Shown one piece after another: positions 38,329 through 49,082 of a stretch of DNA of 64,000 nucleotides. Positions within the stretch are counted from its first letter, which is position 1. The number at the start of each line of letters is the position of its first letter. The stretch lies in the NCBI GenBank assembly GCA_963783095.1, contig CAWAMR010000006.1:269229-333228 (forward strand), read 5' to 3'. Origin of the DNA: CAWAMR01 sp963783095. Its GTDB lineage: Bacteria; Planctomycetota; Planctomycetia; Gemmatales; Gemmataceae. Both the position numbers and the translations under genes were made by a program. Below the pieces are notes generated by a model that was not told the DNA's origin, searched no databases, and saw only the letters and a list, made by a program, of their open reading frames with translations.

Positions 38329-39822
38329 ATGTCGCGACTCGAAACACGAAAACACTGCGCTGGGCCTGTGCGTCATCCTCAGTCTCGCCAGCTCGCCGCT
38401 CGCGGCGGCCGGCCAGGAACCCGAGAAGGTCGAAAGCTCACTGAGGTTCCAGGCCCACATGGAAGCCATCTACGTCAACTTCGACCAGAAGTCGGTCGTC
38501 CCCTGGCTCAAGCCGATTTTCGAGGTCCTGGATCACCGATTCGTCAAGGAGACAAAGCCGCGAACCATCGTGGTCGAGGTCACGCTGCATACCGATCGGC
38601 CGGCCGAAGTTGTCGTGGTGAGCCGGCCCGCGCTTAGTGACGCCGATACCAAGGCCGTGCTCGAAACCGCGGATATCGCAAAGTCGCCGCACAGTCTCGT
38701 CGTGGATGGCACGTTCCGGATCGTCACCAAGGTGAACGGCGGCACTCCCGACGAATCGGGGCCGTTTTCCCCGCCGCTGGTATCGCGGGAAGATCGCGAG
38801 CTCGCCTCGTTTCAGCGCCAGAACACGGTGGCGGGCAAGCGAGCACTCTTGCGGGGCTGGGCGCGCACAGACGCCATACCCCTTCTCGCGGCGTTCGCGC
38901 TCCACCGCAATCGACCCGAGGACGAAGCCACTCGCAGATTCGGAAAGGCGCTTCAGGGTGTGAAGGGCGAAGGTCCGATCGACGTCGCGGCGGTCACCGA
39001 CAAGAACCCCGAGTTCTGGCGGGCGATGATCCAGTCACCGCGCGGCGACTTGTTGATCGCCACGTCGGCCGTCGCGCTTCGCGCCGCCAGTGGGGAGATC
39101 CATTACGCCCGGCGGCTCGCCGCCGCTCTCGAGGCCTTCGCCTCCGAAGACTTCGGTGCAGTCGGCGTCCTGCGCAACTTTCGCGCAGAGTCCGACTCTA
39201 CGAAGACGAATTGAGCCCGCGCATCCGGAACGGCGTTGCGCTTCACGACGAGGGTCGTTTCGACGAGGCACTTACGATCTACGACGACGTTCTCAAGGAC
39301 GATCCGAATTCACCTTCGGCGCTCTACGAGAGGTTCCAGACTCAACTGGCCAGATCGGTGAAAAACAGGCCCAGCGCCCGCCCGACTGGTCTGCGGCCCG
39401 CAAGGCCATCCTGAAGGCCGACCCGCTCTATGAGTCGATGGCTCAAGCCTCGAGCACCGACGAGCTCTACGAATTACTGCTGCGCAAAGAAATCGAAACG
39501 CTTTTCAAGAAACGTGAGAACTTCACACGCGACATCATTCGTTATGCCGACATCGCGCCTCGATCTCGGTCAGCCTGGGTTCGCGGCGATGGTGTACTGG
39601 AATGCCTGGCGCGAGATCGATCCCGCGGAGTACGCAAATCGCAACCTGAGCGAAGACATGCTTTATTGCCTCGAGCAACTGGGCGTCAAGGATGTGAAGA
39701 CAAACTTCCCCGGCGACCACGCCGCGCAGTTCAAGCGGATCGATGCAGAACGAGCCAAGCGAAAGCAGCAAACGCCGCAAGCGATCGGTCCGGACCAAAA
39801 GGCCCCCAATGGAAAGCCGTGA
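38329..39822 (+). CDS. Exported TPR-containing protein, unknown function (several frameshifts)
   Basis: After MSRLETR and a frame change near 38,350 a signal peptide appears (LGLCVILSLASSPLAAAGQE). The body reads MEAIYVNFDQKSVVPWLKPI and WARTDAIPLLAAFALHRNRP, with a helical middle. After a break near 39,200 a TPR unit follows (NGVALHDEGRFDEALTIYDD), then in a third frame WSAARKAILKADPLYESMAQ and LRKEIETLFKKRENFTRDII, then FAAMVYWNAWREIDPAEYAN to the end near QAPNGKP-like sequence. Four or so indels are needed, giving about 498 residues. The joining is based on continuity of helical sequence, not on a known homologue, so one or two separate genes remain possible. Confidence 0.55.
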
Positions 39823-39904
39823 GCCGCCGAGCCCGCGGTAGGACAGAGGGCGGGGTCGTCCCACATCGATTCAGGGGCGACAGCCTCCGGTGTCCCGCAT
39901 CGGT

Positions 39905-40623
39905 TCAGGCTCGTATTCTTGCGCGAGCGCCGATTGAATCCATGTCCGCAGCCGGTCGCGCCAGGGCGACGAGATCGTTTGTGTCTTCTTCGCGCAGCCA
40001 GTGCCGTATCTCGTCAGCCCGGATCAACAGGAATTTGCTCGCCTCAGTGGGGGAGTACGTGCCATCCGACCCGAGCTGCACGATCACGACTGATTCCCCG
40101 TCGAACCGCCAGAGTTCGGGCACTCGGAGACGCGGCGTAGATCGCGTCCCGGTCGATCTGCGGTGGTGACATGTCGATTTCGATGGCAAGATCAGGGTTG
40201 GGATAATCATCAATGTTTCGGGATCGCCGCTTACGTGCTGCTGTATCTCGCGCGAGCTTTTCGGCCGTAAAGAAATAGCACTGGTCGGCCTCGACGCCTC
40301 GCAATAATTCAATACGTTTCCAGGTCGTCTCACCCGCCCCGCGGCGGGGGATGCGCAAGTCGTCTGCAATCGCGTGCACCAGTTGACCGAACAGGTCCTC
40401 GTAGTCTTCGTGCTCGCGACCTTTCACCATGATCTCGAGATCCTTTCCGTCATACGCCAAGAATACTTTCTGCTTCTCATCGATGGCGTCCGAAAGCGCG
40501 TCGTAGAGCTCCCAGGACAATCCGCCGCACTGCGATTCGCTGTTCGCCGGAAGTGTCTGACGATGCGGCGCACGACGGCCTCGGACCGACAACCCTTGGC
40601 GGATCACTGGCGATCGTTGACAT
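39905..40623 (-). CDS. Uma2 family (DUF820) putative endonuclease-fold protein, copy 1 (frameshifts)
   Basis: Uma2 proteins have a restriction-endonuclease-like fold and are abundant in planctomycetes and cyanobacteria; their substrate is unclear. From the start at 40623 (MSTIASDPPRVVGPRPSCAA) the frame changes near 40,550, then reads GLSWELYDALSDAIDE, VFLAYDGKDLEIMVKGREHE, and the core PNPDLAIEIDMSPPQID with the Asp-(x)-Glu site and RDAIYAA. A further break near 40,130 leads to VPELWRFDGESVVIVQL and the C-terminal helix. Corrected length is about 240 residues. A close paralogue lies 94 bases upstream in the same direction. Confidence 0.82.
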
Positions 40624-40716
40624 GAACTGGCTCCAATTCGATCGTCGAGCGGTCATCGAGGAGAGCATGAACCCGACCGCCTACCTCCCTATCATGCCCC
40701 AAACCATCTTGAACCG

Positions 40717-41435
40717 CTACTTCTGCAGTCGCGGCGCCAGAACGGCCAGGTTCCAGGCCCGCAGGCGATCGCGCCACGCGGCCGGATCATCGGCGTTTTC
40801 GTCGACGACCCAGCGCTGCACCTCTTCTGCCCGAATCGCCAGGAAGCGGCTCATCTCGGCAGCGGATATACTGTCCTTGCTCGCCAAGCTGCTCGATGAC
40901 CACGGATTCGCCGTCAAATCGCCAGATTTCATCCACTTGCAACGCCTGATAAATCGCCTGGCGGTCGATCTCGGATGGCGAAATGTCAATCTCGATCGCG
41001 AGATCGGGGTTGGGATAGTCCGCGACATCCTGCGACCGCCGTTTGACCGCGTCGCGATCCTTGGCCAGCTTCTCGGGCTGAAAGTAGTAACATTGGTCGG
41101 CTTCCAGGCCCCGCGCAATCTCGGGCCTTTTCCAGGTCGTTTCGCCCGCCGAGCTGCAGTCGATGCGGAGGTCGTCCGTGATGGCGGTGACCAACTTGCC
41201 GAATCGATCCTTGAAATGCTCGTGCACTCGCCCCTTCACCATGATCTCAAGATCCTTTCCATCATACGCCAGATAGACTCGTCTGGCGCGGATCGATGGC
41301 GGCGGAGAGCGCGTCGTAGAGCTCCCACGATAGGCCCCGGATCGCAATTCGCTTTTCCGGGCGCGGCGTGCTTGCGCACGGCATCGCCGCCTGCGGCATG
41401 GCAGATTTTGGCGGGGCGCGCGTGACTGTTGACAT
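40717..41435 (-). CDS. Uma2 family (DUF820) putative endonuclease-fold protein, copy 2 (frameshifts)
   Basis: The start at 41435 gives MSTVTRAPPKSAMPQAAMPC. The same blocks as in copy 1 follow: IRGLSWELYDALSAAIDP, then after a break near 41,285 VYLAYDGKDLEIMVKGRVHE, PNPDLAIEIDISPSEIDRQA with the acidic site, and VDEIWRFDGESVVIEQLGE. A second break near 40,870 leads to the end (FLAIRAEEVQRWVVDENADD, AWNLAVLAPRLQK). The two copies differ at many positions, so the duplication is not recent. No neighbour reveals a target. Confidence 0.82.
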
Positions 41436-41653
41436 GATTCCGGCTCCAAGTCGAAAGAGGAGCGGTGGCAATTGTCATTTCGGTTCGGGCCTGCTGGCCC
41501 GCAGACAAATTATAGCCGATCGGGTGCGCCACCGGCATGAGTCGTTAGCGGAATCGGGCTCGACCCGCCATCTCGACGCGCCGTACAATCGCAACAGGCC
41601 AGAAGTGAATGCCGCTCGGAAAGAACCCCACGTCCGGGAAATGTGATCCAATC

Positions 41654-42928
41654 ATGCTTGCCGACGATCTCTCCGAATCCTCTGAAGAAGTGCGATCCGG
41701 CCGATCCGCGATATGCGACCGAAGTCGTCGATCGAGTTCTTTCAGGCCGCGCGCAAGCGGGGCCAGCGACGTGCATTTCCAGCCTGGCGCGGCAGGCCTC
41801 GACCTGACCTGGCGGATCGACGGCGTGTTGCAGGCGGTGACGTCGATTCCGGCCAAGGTCGGCCCCAACATCGTGGCGCGGCTCAAGGTTCTTTCGGAGC
41901 TGCTCACCTACCGGACGGACGTCCCGCAAGAAGGGCGGATCAAGGGCGAGCCGGGCGAGGTGGAGATGCGGGTGAGCACGTTTCCCACGCTTTTCGGCGA
42001 GAAGGCCGTGGTTCGTCTGTTCGCGGCCCCGGGGCTTTTCCTGCGGATCGAAGAACTGGGCCTGCCCGCGGAGGTCAGCGACGGCCTGGGCCGGTTGCTG
42101 GGCGAGACCTCCGGCGCGATCGTGCTCGCCGGCCCCTCCGGCAGCGGCAAGACGACCACGATCTACGCGTGCCTGCGCGAGCTGGCCGCGCGGTCGAAGG
42201 GCCAGCGCAGCCTGGCGACGCTCGAAGACCCGATCGAGGCCGTCGTGCCGGGCGTGGCCCAGGCCCAGGTCAACCTGGCCGCCGGCCTCACACTCGAGTC
42301 GGGCCTCAAGTCGCTGTTGCGGCAAGACCCGGAAGTCATCGCCATCGGCGAGATTCGCGACCGGGCCACCGCAGAGATCGCCCTGCAGGCCGCACTCACC
42401 GGCCACTTGATCCTCACCACGTTTCACGCCGGCAGTGCCTGCGAGGTGATCGGCAGGCTGCTCGACATGGGGATCGAGCCCTACGTCGTGCGCAGCGGCC
42501 TGCGCGCGTGGTGGCCCAGCGCCTGGTGCGACGGCTCTGCTCCTGCTCGAAGACCGCTGTGCACGCCGACCAGTTCCTGGGCCTGCCCGTGCAAACCGCT
42601 CGCGTGCCGCATGGCTGCGAGCTCTGCCGGGGCACAGGGTACCGCGGCCGCACCGTGCTCGCGGAGCTGCTGCTTCCCGAGCACGAGGACATCGCCCGCG
42701 CCATCCTGCGCCCAAGCGGACGTTCGCCAGCCTCGAACAAGTGGCATCTGCGAGCCGGGATGGTCGATCGCTGGCAGCGCGCCTGCACGGCAGTAGCAGG
42801 CCGGGCTGACCTCCCCGGAGGAAGTTCGCCGCGTCCTGGGCGTCGGCGGCCCCGCCGTCGAGCGATCCGCAGTGGCGGACCGCCCGAGATCGCAGAGCCG
42901 GATTGACAACCTCGGACATTTGTGGTGA
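41654..42928 (+). CDS. gspE: GspE/PilB-type secretion ATPase (frameshifts)
   Basis: The ATPase powers assembly of a pseudopilus or pilus from the cytoplasm. From the ATG at 41654 (MLADDLSESSEE) a short segment in another frame (ADPRYATEVVDRVLSGRAQA) leads to GASDVHFQPGAAGLDLTWRI. Walker A is GPSGSGKTT near residue 160, the Asp box is LATLEDPIEA, Walker B is VIAIGEIRDRATAEIALQAA, and the His box is HLILTTFHAGS. After a break near 42,500 the C-terminal Cys-containing part follows (LVRRLCSCSKTAV, GCELCRGTGYRGR), and after another the end PEEVRRVLGVGG at 42928. At about 425 residues it is shorter than GspE and lacks the long N1 domain. It heads the operon. Confidence 0.9.
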
Positions 42929-42985
42929 GATGGGCGTTCCACAAATGTCGTAGGCAAGTGGCGGTTGAAGGGGGCGGCGAGCGTG

Positions 42986-44073
42986 ATGCAGGAGGGCGAG
43001 CTTGGGCCGAAATCGTCGGGTTCGATCACGATCGAGCAATTATTCGCTCTCAATGAAGAGATCAGGGCGCTGGTTCGGGCGGGGGTACCGCTGGAGAGCG
43101 GGCTGCTCACGGCCGCGCGAGAGCTGCGAGGGCGGCTGGGGCGGATCACGAGCGCTCTGGCGGGTCGTCTGAACCGCGGGGAGAGCTTGGTCCAGGCCCT
43201 GGAGAGTGAAGAAACAGGTCCTGCCGCCGCTCTATCGCGCGGTGGTCGAGGCGGGGGCGCGGTCCGGCCAGTTGCCGGTTGCGCTCGAGGGCCTGGCTCG
43301 CTATGTGCGCGGGTATTCCGAGGCCCGGGCCACGATCGGGCTGGCGCTCTGGTACCCGCTGGTGGTTCTCTGCCTGGCGTACGCGCTCTTTGTGGGGCTG
43401 GTGCTCGTGATCGTGCCGCGGTTTCTCGACGCGTTCCAATCGCTGGGCCTTTCGTCGCCGGCCGCCGCTTGCGCTGGCTGAGCGCGCTCGGGCGAACCTC
43501 CGAATACTGGTGGCTGGCCGGGCCGATCGCGCTGGGAGTCTCTGGCGATCGCCTGGGCCCGGTCGGGGGCCGCTGCCAGGTTCCAGTCGGCGTCGTGGAG
43601 CTGGCTCAAGCTTTTCCCGTGGATGAGGTCGATCCTGACCAATTACGAGGGTGCCAACTTCTGCGAGCTCGCTGGCGCTATTGCTCGAGCACGGGGTGAC
43701 CTATCCCGAGGCACTGAAGCTGGCCGCCGAGTCGACCGGCAACCCGCGGCTCTTGCAGGGCGCACGCTCACTTTCCGAGGCGATCAGTCGCGGCAGTCCG
43801 TGCCGCGCGCGCTCGAGGCGATCGACCGAAGGGCGTTCCTGCCGATGCTGCGCTGGGTCCTGGCGACGGGGCAGGAGCAAGGCTCGCTGTCACGCGCGCT
43901 TGCGAAACCTGGCCGGGCATTACCGCAAGCGTGGCAAGTACCTGGCCGAAAAGCTCTCGGTATTCTTGCCGACGGTCATCATGGTCGTGATCGGCGCGTG
44001 CGCGGCCTTGTTTTACGCGCTCGCACTTTTCATCCCGATCATCAATCTGCTGGGTCAACTTTCCACTAATTGA
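42986..44073 (+). CDS. GspF-like inner-membrane protein 1 of 3 (several frameshifts)
   Basis: GspF proteins form the membrane platform of type II secretion and type IV pilus machines. It starts MQEGELGPKSSGSITIEQLF. The first T2SSF domain shows LNEEIRALVRAGVPLESGLL and, after a break near 43,205, KKQVLPPLYRAVVEAGARSG and QLPVALEGLARYVRGYSEA, then a transmembrane segment (LWYPLVVLCLAYALFVGLVL). The second domain reads LALLLEHGVTYPEALKLAAE, MLRWVLATGQEQGSLSRAL and the last helix TVIMVVIGACAALFYALALF. About five indels lie between these blocks, mostly in G or C runs. Corrected length is about 360 residues. It follows GspE by 57 bases. Confidence 0.85.
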
Positions 44074-44121
44074 AACGACGCGACGCGAAGCCGGCGACGG
44101 TGCGCCTCGGGGGGGCGCGGG

Positions 44122-45195
44122 ATGCCCGACTCAAACGGAGCAAGACCGATCGAGCGCTCGATTGAGCGGAGCCGACGCCGCCGAGCTGTCGAGCCAGATC
44201 GCTTCCGTGACTCGATCGGGCCTGCCGCTGGCCCAGGGGCTCGCCGCGCTGGCGGCGGAGCTGCCGCGCGGCGGCCTGCGCCGGTCGATCGAAGACCTGG
44301 CGACGAAGCTCGAAAGGCGGGATGCCGCTGGAAGAGGCGGTGAAAACCCGCGACGAGCAGCATGCCGCCGCATCTGCGCGGGCTGCTCCTGGCGGGGATT
44401 GCGCTCGGGCGAGCTGGGCGAGCTGCTCGACCGTTTCTATGAATACTTGAACATCGGCGTCGATTTGAAGCGGAAGCTCTGGCTCGCGCCTGGCCTACCC
44501 GGCGCTCACCGTCGCTGGCGCGCTGGCGCTCCTGGTATTCGTGTGCCTGTTTCTGGTCGGGCAATTCGAGGCGATCTACCGAGACTTCGGCATCCCACTG
44601 CCGGGCATCACAATTGCACTGCTGATCGTTTTCGCACACGCTTTCGCGTGCTGCTCGTTCCGGTGGGCATCCTCCTCGGCGTCATTTCTATGTGCATGGC
44701 TGGCCGGTCGCGTTTTCCTGCCGCGCGGCCAGCGGCGCAGCATGGCGTGCAGGCTGCCGCTCCTGGGCGGCGTGTGGCGCTCGATGTCGCTTGCCGAGTT
44801 CTGCCACTTGCTCGCGCTGCTGGTGAACGGACGGTTCCGATGTCGGAAGCCCTGCGGTTGACGGGCCAGGGAATCGAAGACGCCTCGATCGACCAGGACT
44901 GCCGGGTGATGGCCGGGCGAGTCGAGCTGGGAGAATCACTCTCAGGGGCGATGGCGGCGCGACCGCGGTTTCCGATCGGCCTGGCCCGGTTGCTCCGGTG
45001 GGCCGAGAACCAGAAGAGCGTGCCCGAGGTCCTGCACATGGCCGGCTCGATGTTCGAGGCCCGCGCCGTGCGCAGTCGACGTTCGTGGGCATCGTCCTCA
45101 ATTTCCTGTGCGTGCTCATGGTCTTCTGCATGGTGCTGGCCGTGCCGGCCTTGTTCACGCCGCTCATCACCTTGATCGCCAAGCTTTCGGGGTAA
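44122..45195 (+). CDS. GspF-like inner-membrane protein 2 of 3 (several frameshifts)
   Basis: From the ATG at 44122 (MPDSNGARPIERSI) the frame shifts near 44,160 to LSGADAAELSSQIASVTRSG and LPLAQGLAALAAELPRGGLR. Later blocks in other frames are GELGELLDRFYEYLNIGVDL, the membrane segment ahead of MCLFLVGQFEAIYRDFGIPL, PMSEALRLTGQGIEDASIDQ, ARLLRWAENQKSVPEVLHMA and the last helix GIVLNFLCVLMVFCMVLAVP. This is the double T2SSF layout. The motif FEAIYRDFGIPLP is the conserved loop after the first membrane helix and recurs in protein 3. Corrected length is about 355 residues. It starts 48 bases after protein 1. Confidence 0.83.
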
Positions 45196-45220
45196 GCTCG
45201 CCCTGCTTCGGGAGACCGCC

Positions 45221-46548
45221 GTGGTACGAGGATCGATCGAGCCCGCTGGCAGCGAAGAAGACCTCCGCGGCAAAGTCGCCACGCAGCCCACAGGCGTGGA
45301 GGCGTCTGAGCCCGACCTGGAATTCGACCCGGTGAGACCTCGAACGGTTATCGCGTCCCAGTCCGTGGCGGCTCAGCCACCTGATGTATGCCGTCGCCGT
45401 CGTGGCAGTCTTGCTCTGGCTAGGGATGATCTTCCTGGTCGGGTCGTTCTGGCCGTGGTGCTCGATCGTCGCGGCTTTGTTGATCTTCCTGTTCGTCGCC
45501 GCGATGGGCACCATGGTGATCCTGGCGTGGGGGTCGGCGACGAAGCAGGATGCGCTCCTGCATATCCTGGCAATCGCTGCCGAGCGGGGAATGCCCCTGG
45601 CTCCGGCGGTCGCCGCGTTCGCCGATCAATACCGGGGCTTCCGATACCGGCGGATCATGCACCTGGCCGCCCGCTTGAACTGGGGCGCGACTCTTCCAGA
45701 CGCACTCGAAGGGGCGCGCAGCTCTCGTCACGCGCGACGCGATTCTGCTGGCCTGGGTGGGGGAGGCCGCCGGCCTGCTTCCCAAGGCACTGCGGACCGC
45801 CGCGGAATCGCGCTCGAGCCAGCTTCCGATCTGGACGAGCATCGCTGCGCGGCTGGCTTACATCCTCGTGCTCATGCTGGGCATGGAGGGTATCAGCGGG
45901 TTTATCCTCTATTTTATCGTGCCCAAGTTCGAGGCGATCTTCAGAGATTTCGACCTGCCGCTGCCGGACGTCACGATCATCGGTCATCGAGGCGGCCCAC
46001 TTCTTGTTGGTTTCGGCCCCGTGACGTCGTTGATTCTCCTTGCGGCAGGTGATCCTTCTGTTCTTCTTGCCCATTTCTTTCCTGGGCTGGGGAAGATTAC
46101 AGCGTGCCGGTCTTCGACCGATTGCTGGGCCGGCGCCACACGGCGCTCGTGCTGCGATCGCTGTCTCTCATCGTGGAAGGGGGCAAGCCGATCTCACTCG
46201 GGCTGGGTATGCTGGCCGATCATTACCCGACCTTCTGGTTTCGTCGCCGGCTGCGCGGAGCCGCCAAGTACGTTCGGGGAGGGGTCGATTGGATTGAAGC
46301 TCTCAGACGCCACGGCGTGATTCGAGCGCGCGGACGCCGCCGTTCTGGCTTCGGCCGAATCAGTCGGAAACCTGGCCTGGGCGCTCGAGGAGCTGGCGGA
46401 AACGGCCGAGCGTCGACTCGCCACCCGGATTCAGATCGTGATTCAGACGTCCTTTCCAATCGTTGTCATCATCCTGGGCATGGTGGTGTTTATCCTGGCG
46501 ACAGCCTACTTTCTGCCGCTGGTCAACCTGATCCAAAAGCTGGCATGA
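45221..46548 (+). CDS. GspF-like inner-membrane protein 3 of 3, with extra N-terminal membrane segments (frameshifts)
   Basis: A GTG start at 45221 with GGGAGA upstream gives MVRGSIEPAGSEEDLRGKVA. Unlike the other two it has two extra hydrophobic segments before the first domain (YAVAVVAVLLWLGMIFLVGS; SIVAALLIFLFVAAMGTMVI). The T2SSF parts are ALLHILAIAAERGMPLAPAV, LLAWVGEAAGLLPKALRTAA, FIVPKFEAIFRDFDLPLPDV, then VLRSLSLIVEGGKPISLGLG, SVGNLAWALEELAETAERRL and the last helix FPIVVIILGMVVFILATAYF, ending at 46548. Several indels separate these. It overlaps the next gene by four bases. Corrected length is about 440 residues. Confidence 0.83.
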
Positions 46549-47051
46549 ACATGATTTTGTTCGATTCTCGCAAATTTGAAGGGCGACGCGACACCGCAGG
46601 GCGGCCCGAACGCTTCCGCGTCGGTGCAAGCCGTGCGGCAACCGCCGCGGCTCGCTGCTCGCCGAGGTGGGCATCTCGACGGCTGTGCTCGTGATCGTGA
46701 TGGGGCTTACGGTCAAGGTGCTCGCGACGATCGCCCAGGAGCGCCGCGCCGCAGCGGATCGACAGCTAGGTGCACTCGAAGCGGGGAATCTGATGGAGCG
46801 CATCACCGCCCATCCGTTCGACCAGGTCACGCCGGAGCTCGCCCGGCGAATGTCGGTCTCGGATCTCGCTCGCGGGTCGCTGCGCGACTGCGAGCTGGCG
46901 ATCGACATGAGCGGCGGCGGCAAAAGCGCCACGGGGATGCCATCTGCCAAGCGCGTGATGATCCGGCTGCGATGGAAGGGACCGGGAGGCCAGTGGCAAG
47001 CCCCGGTGCGGCTGACCTCGTGGATCGAGCCCGGGAGGACGACGCCCATGA
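46545..47051 (+). CDS. Pseudopilin-like protein (GspI-type), frameshifted
   Basis: The ATG at 46545 overlaps the stop of the GspF-like gene 3 (ATGA). The N-terminus is split: MNMILFDSRKFEG, then a short basic stretch, then the prepilin-like RGSLLAEVGISTAVLVIVMG, a single membrane helix after a Gly and with an E at position +5 of the mature chain, as in type IV pilin-like substrates. The globular part reads NLMERITAHPFDQVTPELA and IRLRWKGPGGQWQAPVRLTS. The expected stop overlaps the next ATG. It is probably cleaved by a prepilin peptidase, which is not in view. Length is about 168 residues. Confidence 0.72.
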
Positions 47052-47628
47052 TTCGGCAGAACCGACACGGGCACGCCGGCGCGCCGCGCCGCGGCATCAC
47101 GATGATCGAGACACTGATCCTGGTCACGTGCGTGGCCATCGTGCTGGGATTGGCGGCGCGTCACGATTCAGGTGATGCTGCGGCTGGTTGCCGACAGCCA
47201 GGCCCGGCTCAGCTCTTCGATCATGCGTCGAGCGGCTGGCGCGTCAGCTTCGCGCCGATGTGCACTCGAGCGAGACCGCCGTGCTGGAAGGCCCGCCGGG
47301 GGAAGGCAGCGCCGCGAAGGCGCCCCTGAAGCTCGTCGCCGGAACGCGGGCCGTGTGGTGACTTACAAGATGCTCGGAAAGTCGATCGATCGTGACGAGA
47401 CCCTGGCTGGAAAACGGGTTCGGCACGAGTCGTTCGTGCTGCCTCGCGGCCGTGAAGCGCGGTTCGAGCTCGGTGCGGAAGCCGGGCGGGCGACCGTGTC
47501 GCTCTTGATCGAGCCCGGCGCAGGATCGAAGTCGTGGGCGGTCCCGTCGCGTGCACTCGAGGTGCTCGCCGTGGTGGGCAAGCATCGCGGTGCGGCGATC
47601 GAGAAAACGGAAGGGGCCGAAGCCATGA
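47048..47628 (+). CDS. Pseudopilin-like protein (GspJ/H-type), frameshifted
   Basis: It starts MIRQNRHGHAGAPRRGITMI with a prepilin-like cleavage region and E (RRGITMIETLILVTCVAIVL), followed by one membrane helix. A frame break near 47,165 leads to VMLRLVADSQARLSSS, and another near 47,230 to the globular part SETAVLEGPPGEGSAAKAPL-like sequence and RHESFVLPRGREARFELGAE. It ends EKTEGAEA at the overlap with the next ATG. About 190 residues after repair. The context places it as a minor component of the pseudopilus. Confidence 0.7.
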
Positions 47629-48045
47629 TCCACCGCAAGAGGAGCAACCCGCGGCGCGGGCTGATGGTGGTCGCCGTTCTGGTCTGCCTGGTCGTGATGA
47701 TACTACTGGGAGCCGCGCTCCTCAAAATTGCTTTCCTGGAGCGTCGAGAACAATCGCGAGGGGGAGCGGAGGCTTCAAGCCGAGTGGCTCGTGGAGTCGG
47801 GCCTCGAGCGAGCGCGTGCTCGACTCGCGGCCGACTCAAGCTACGCCGGCGAAACCTGGACGCTCGGCGCGTCCGACCTGGGGCTGCCGGAGTCGCCGGC
47901 GATCGTCACCGGTGCAGGAAACGGCGATCGTGGCGGCGGTGTCGTCACCATCACGGTCGATCGCTCGGGCCAGGACCGCGGCGGCGAGTGCCGCGTTCAG
48001 GCCGATTATCCCCGCGACGGGCCGCACCCGATCGCGGCATTCTGA
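47625..48045 (+). CDS. Minor pseudopilin-like protein (GspK/PilX-like), one frameshift
   Basis: The start MIHRKRSNPRRGLMVVAVLV has a basic head, Gly and a membrane helix (VCLVVMILLGAALLKIAF) but no Glu at +5, a feature shared with GspK, which caps the pseudopilus tip. A break near 47,740 leads to RLQAEWLVESGLERARARLA and SYAGETWTLGASDLGLPE, typical of PilX/GspK proteins. Length is about 140 residues, which is shorter than classic GspK. It overlaps the preceding gene by four bases. Confidence 0.72.
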
Positions 48046-48091
48046 GGAACAATTGCATCGATCTCGAACCACAAAAGACTGGAGCGACGCC

Positions 48092-49067
48092 ATGACCTCG
48101 AGTGTGATCTTCCAATTTCGTTCAGTGCGAGCACCCGGGCTCGCGCGGCGCGGGCCGCTCGCACGAGGCTTCACGCTGATCGAGCTGCTGGTGGTGATTG
48201 CGATCATCTCGGTCTTGATCGCGCTCTTGCTGCCGGCGGTGCAGTCGGCGCGAGAAGCCGCCCGGCGGGCGCAGTGCTGCAACAACCTGATGCAGCTCGG
48301 GATGGCGCTTCAGAACTACGAGGCGGCGTTCGAGCGGCTGCCGCCGGGCGTGGTGAGCGACACCGATCCGGTGCTCGATCAGGCCAAGGGCTACCACTTC
48401 GGTTGGCTTACCCAGATTCTTCCTTTCTACGAGCAGAAAAACATCTACAACCACTTGAATTTCAAATTCGGCGTCTACGACGCATGCCAATTCGACGTGC
48501 CGGACGATCATGGTCGATGGTTTTCTCTGCCCCTCGGACATGGGCAATCTGCGCCGCGGCGCGACGGGATTGACCATGACGAGCTACGCCGGCTGCCACA
48601 ATGATGTGGAGGCCCCGATCTCGGCCAAGAACAACGGCGTGCTGTTCTTGAACAGCTCCATTCGACTCGATGACGTCACCGACGGCACGTCGCAGACGAT
48701 CTTCATCGCCGAGAAGCTCAACGATGGTCTCGACCTGGGTTGGGCCTCGGGCACTCGCGCCAGCCTGCGAAACATGGGCTCGAGGTCCAATCCGGCAATC
48801 GGCGGCAAGGTCGCGTTCACGATCGAGAGCGATGAGGAGGGCACCGAGGCGCGCAGGGCAAAGCCGGAGACTGTCATCGACTACGGCGACGGCGAGAAGC
48901 CCAACCCTTCGTTCGTCGGCGGTTTCGGCAGCCGCCATCCCGGCGGCATCAATGCCGCGTTCGGCGATGGGTCGGTGCGATTTCTCAAGTCGTCGAACAA
49001 CGTCCGCGTTCGAAGGCTGCTCGGTAATCGGGCTGACGGCGATCTCTTGAGCTCAGACCAGTACTAG
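48092..49067 (+). CDS. DUF1559 prepilin-like protein 1 (H-x9-DG type), one frameshift
   Basis: The product starts MTSSVIFQFRSVRAPGLARR and carries a type IV pilin-like N-terminus (RGFTLIELLVVIAIISVLIA) with the Glu at +5, then the DUF1559 start LLPAVQSAREAARRAQCCNN. A frame change lies near 48,495. The C-terminus has RHPGGINAAFGDGSVRFL, the H-x9-DG signature. Planctomycetes encode many such proteins; they are thought to be processed and assembled by the type II secretion-like machine. About 325 residues. Confidence 0.92.
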
Positions 49068-49082
49068 CGAGCGGGAAGAACG

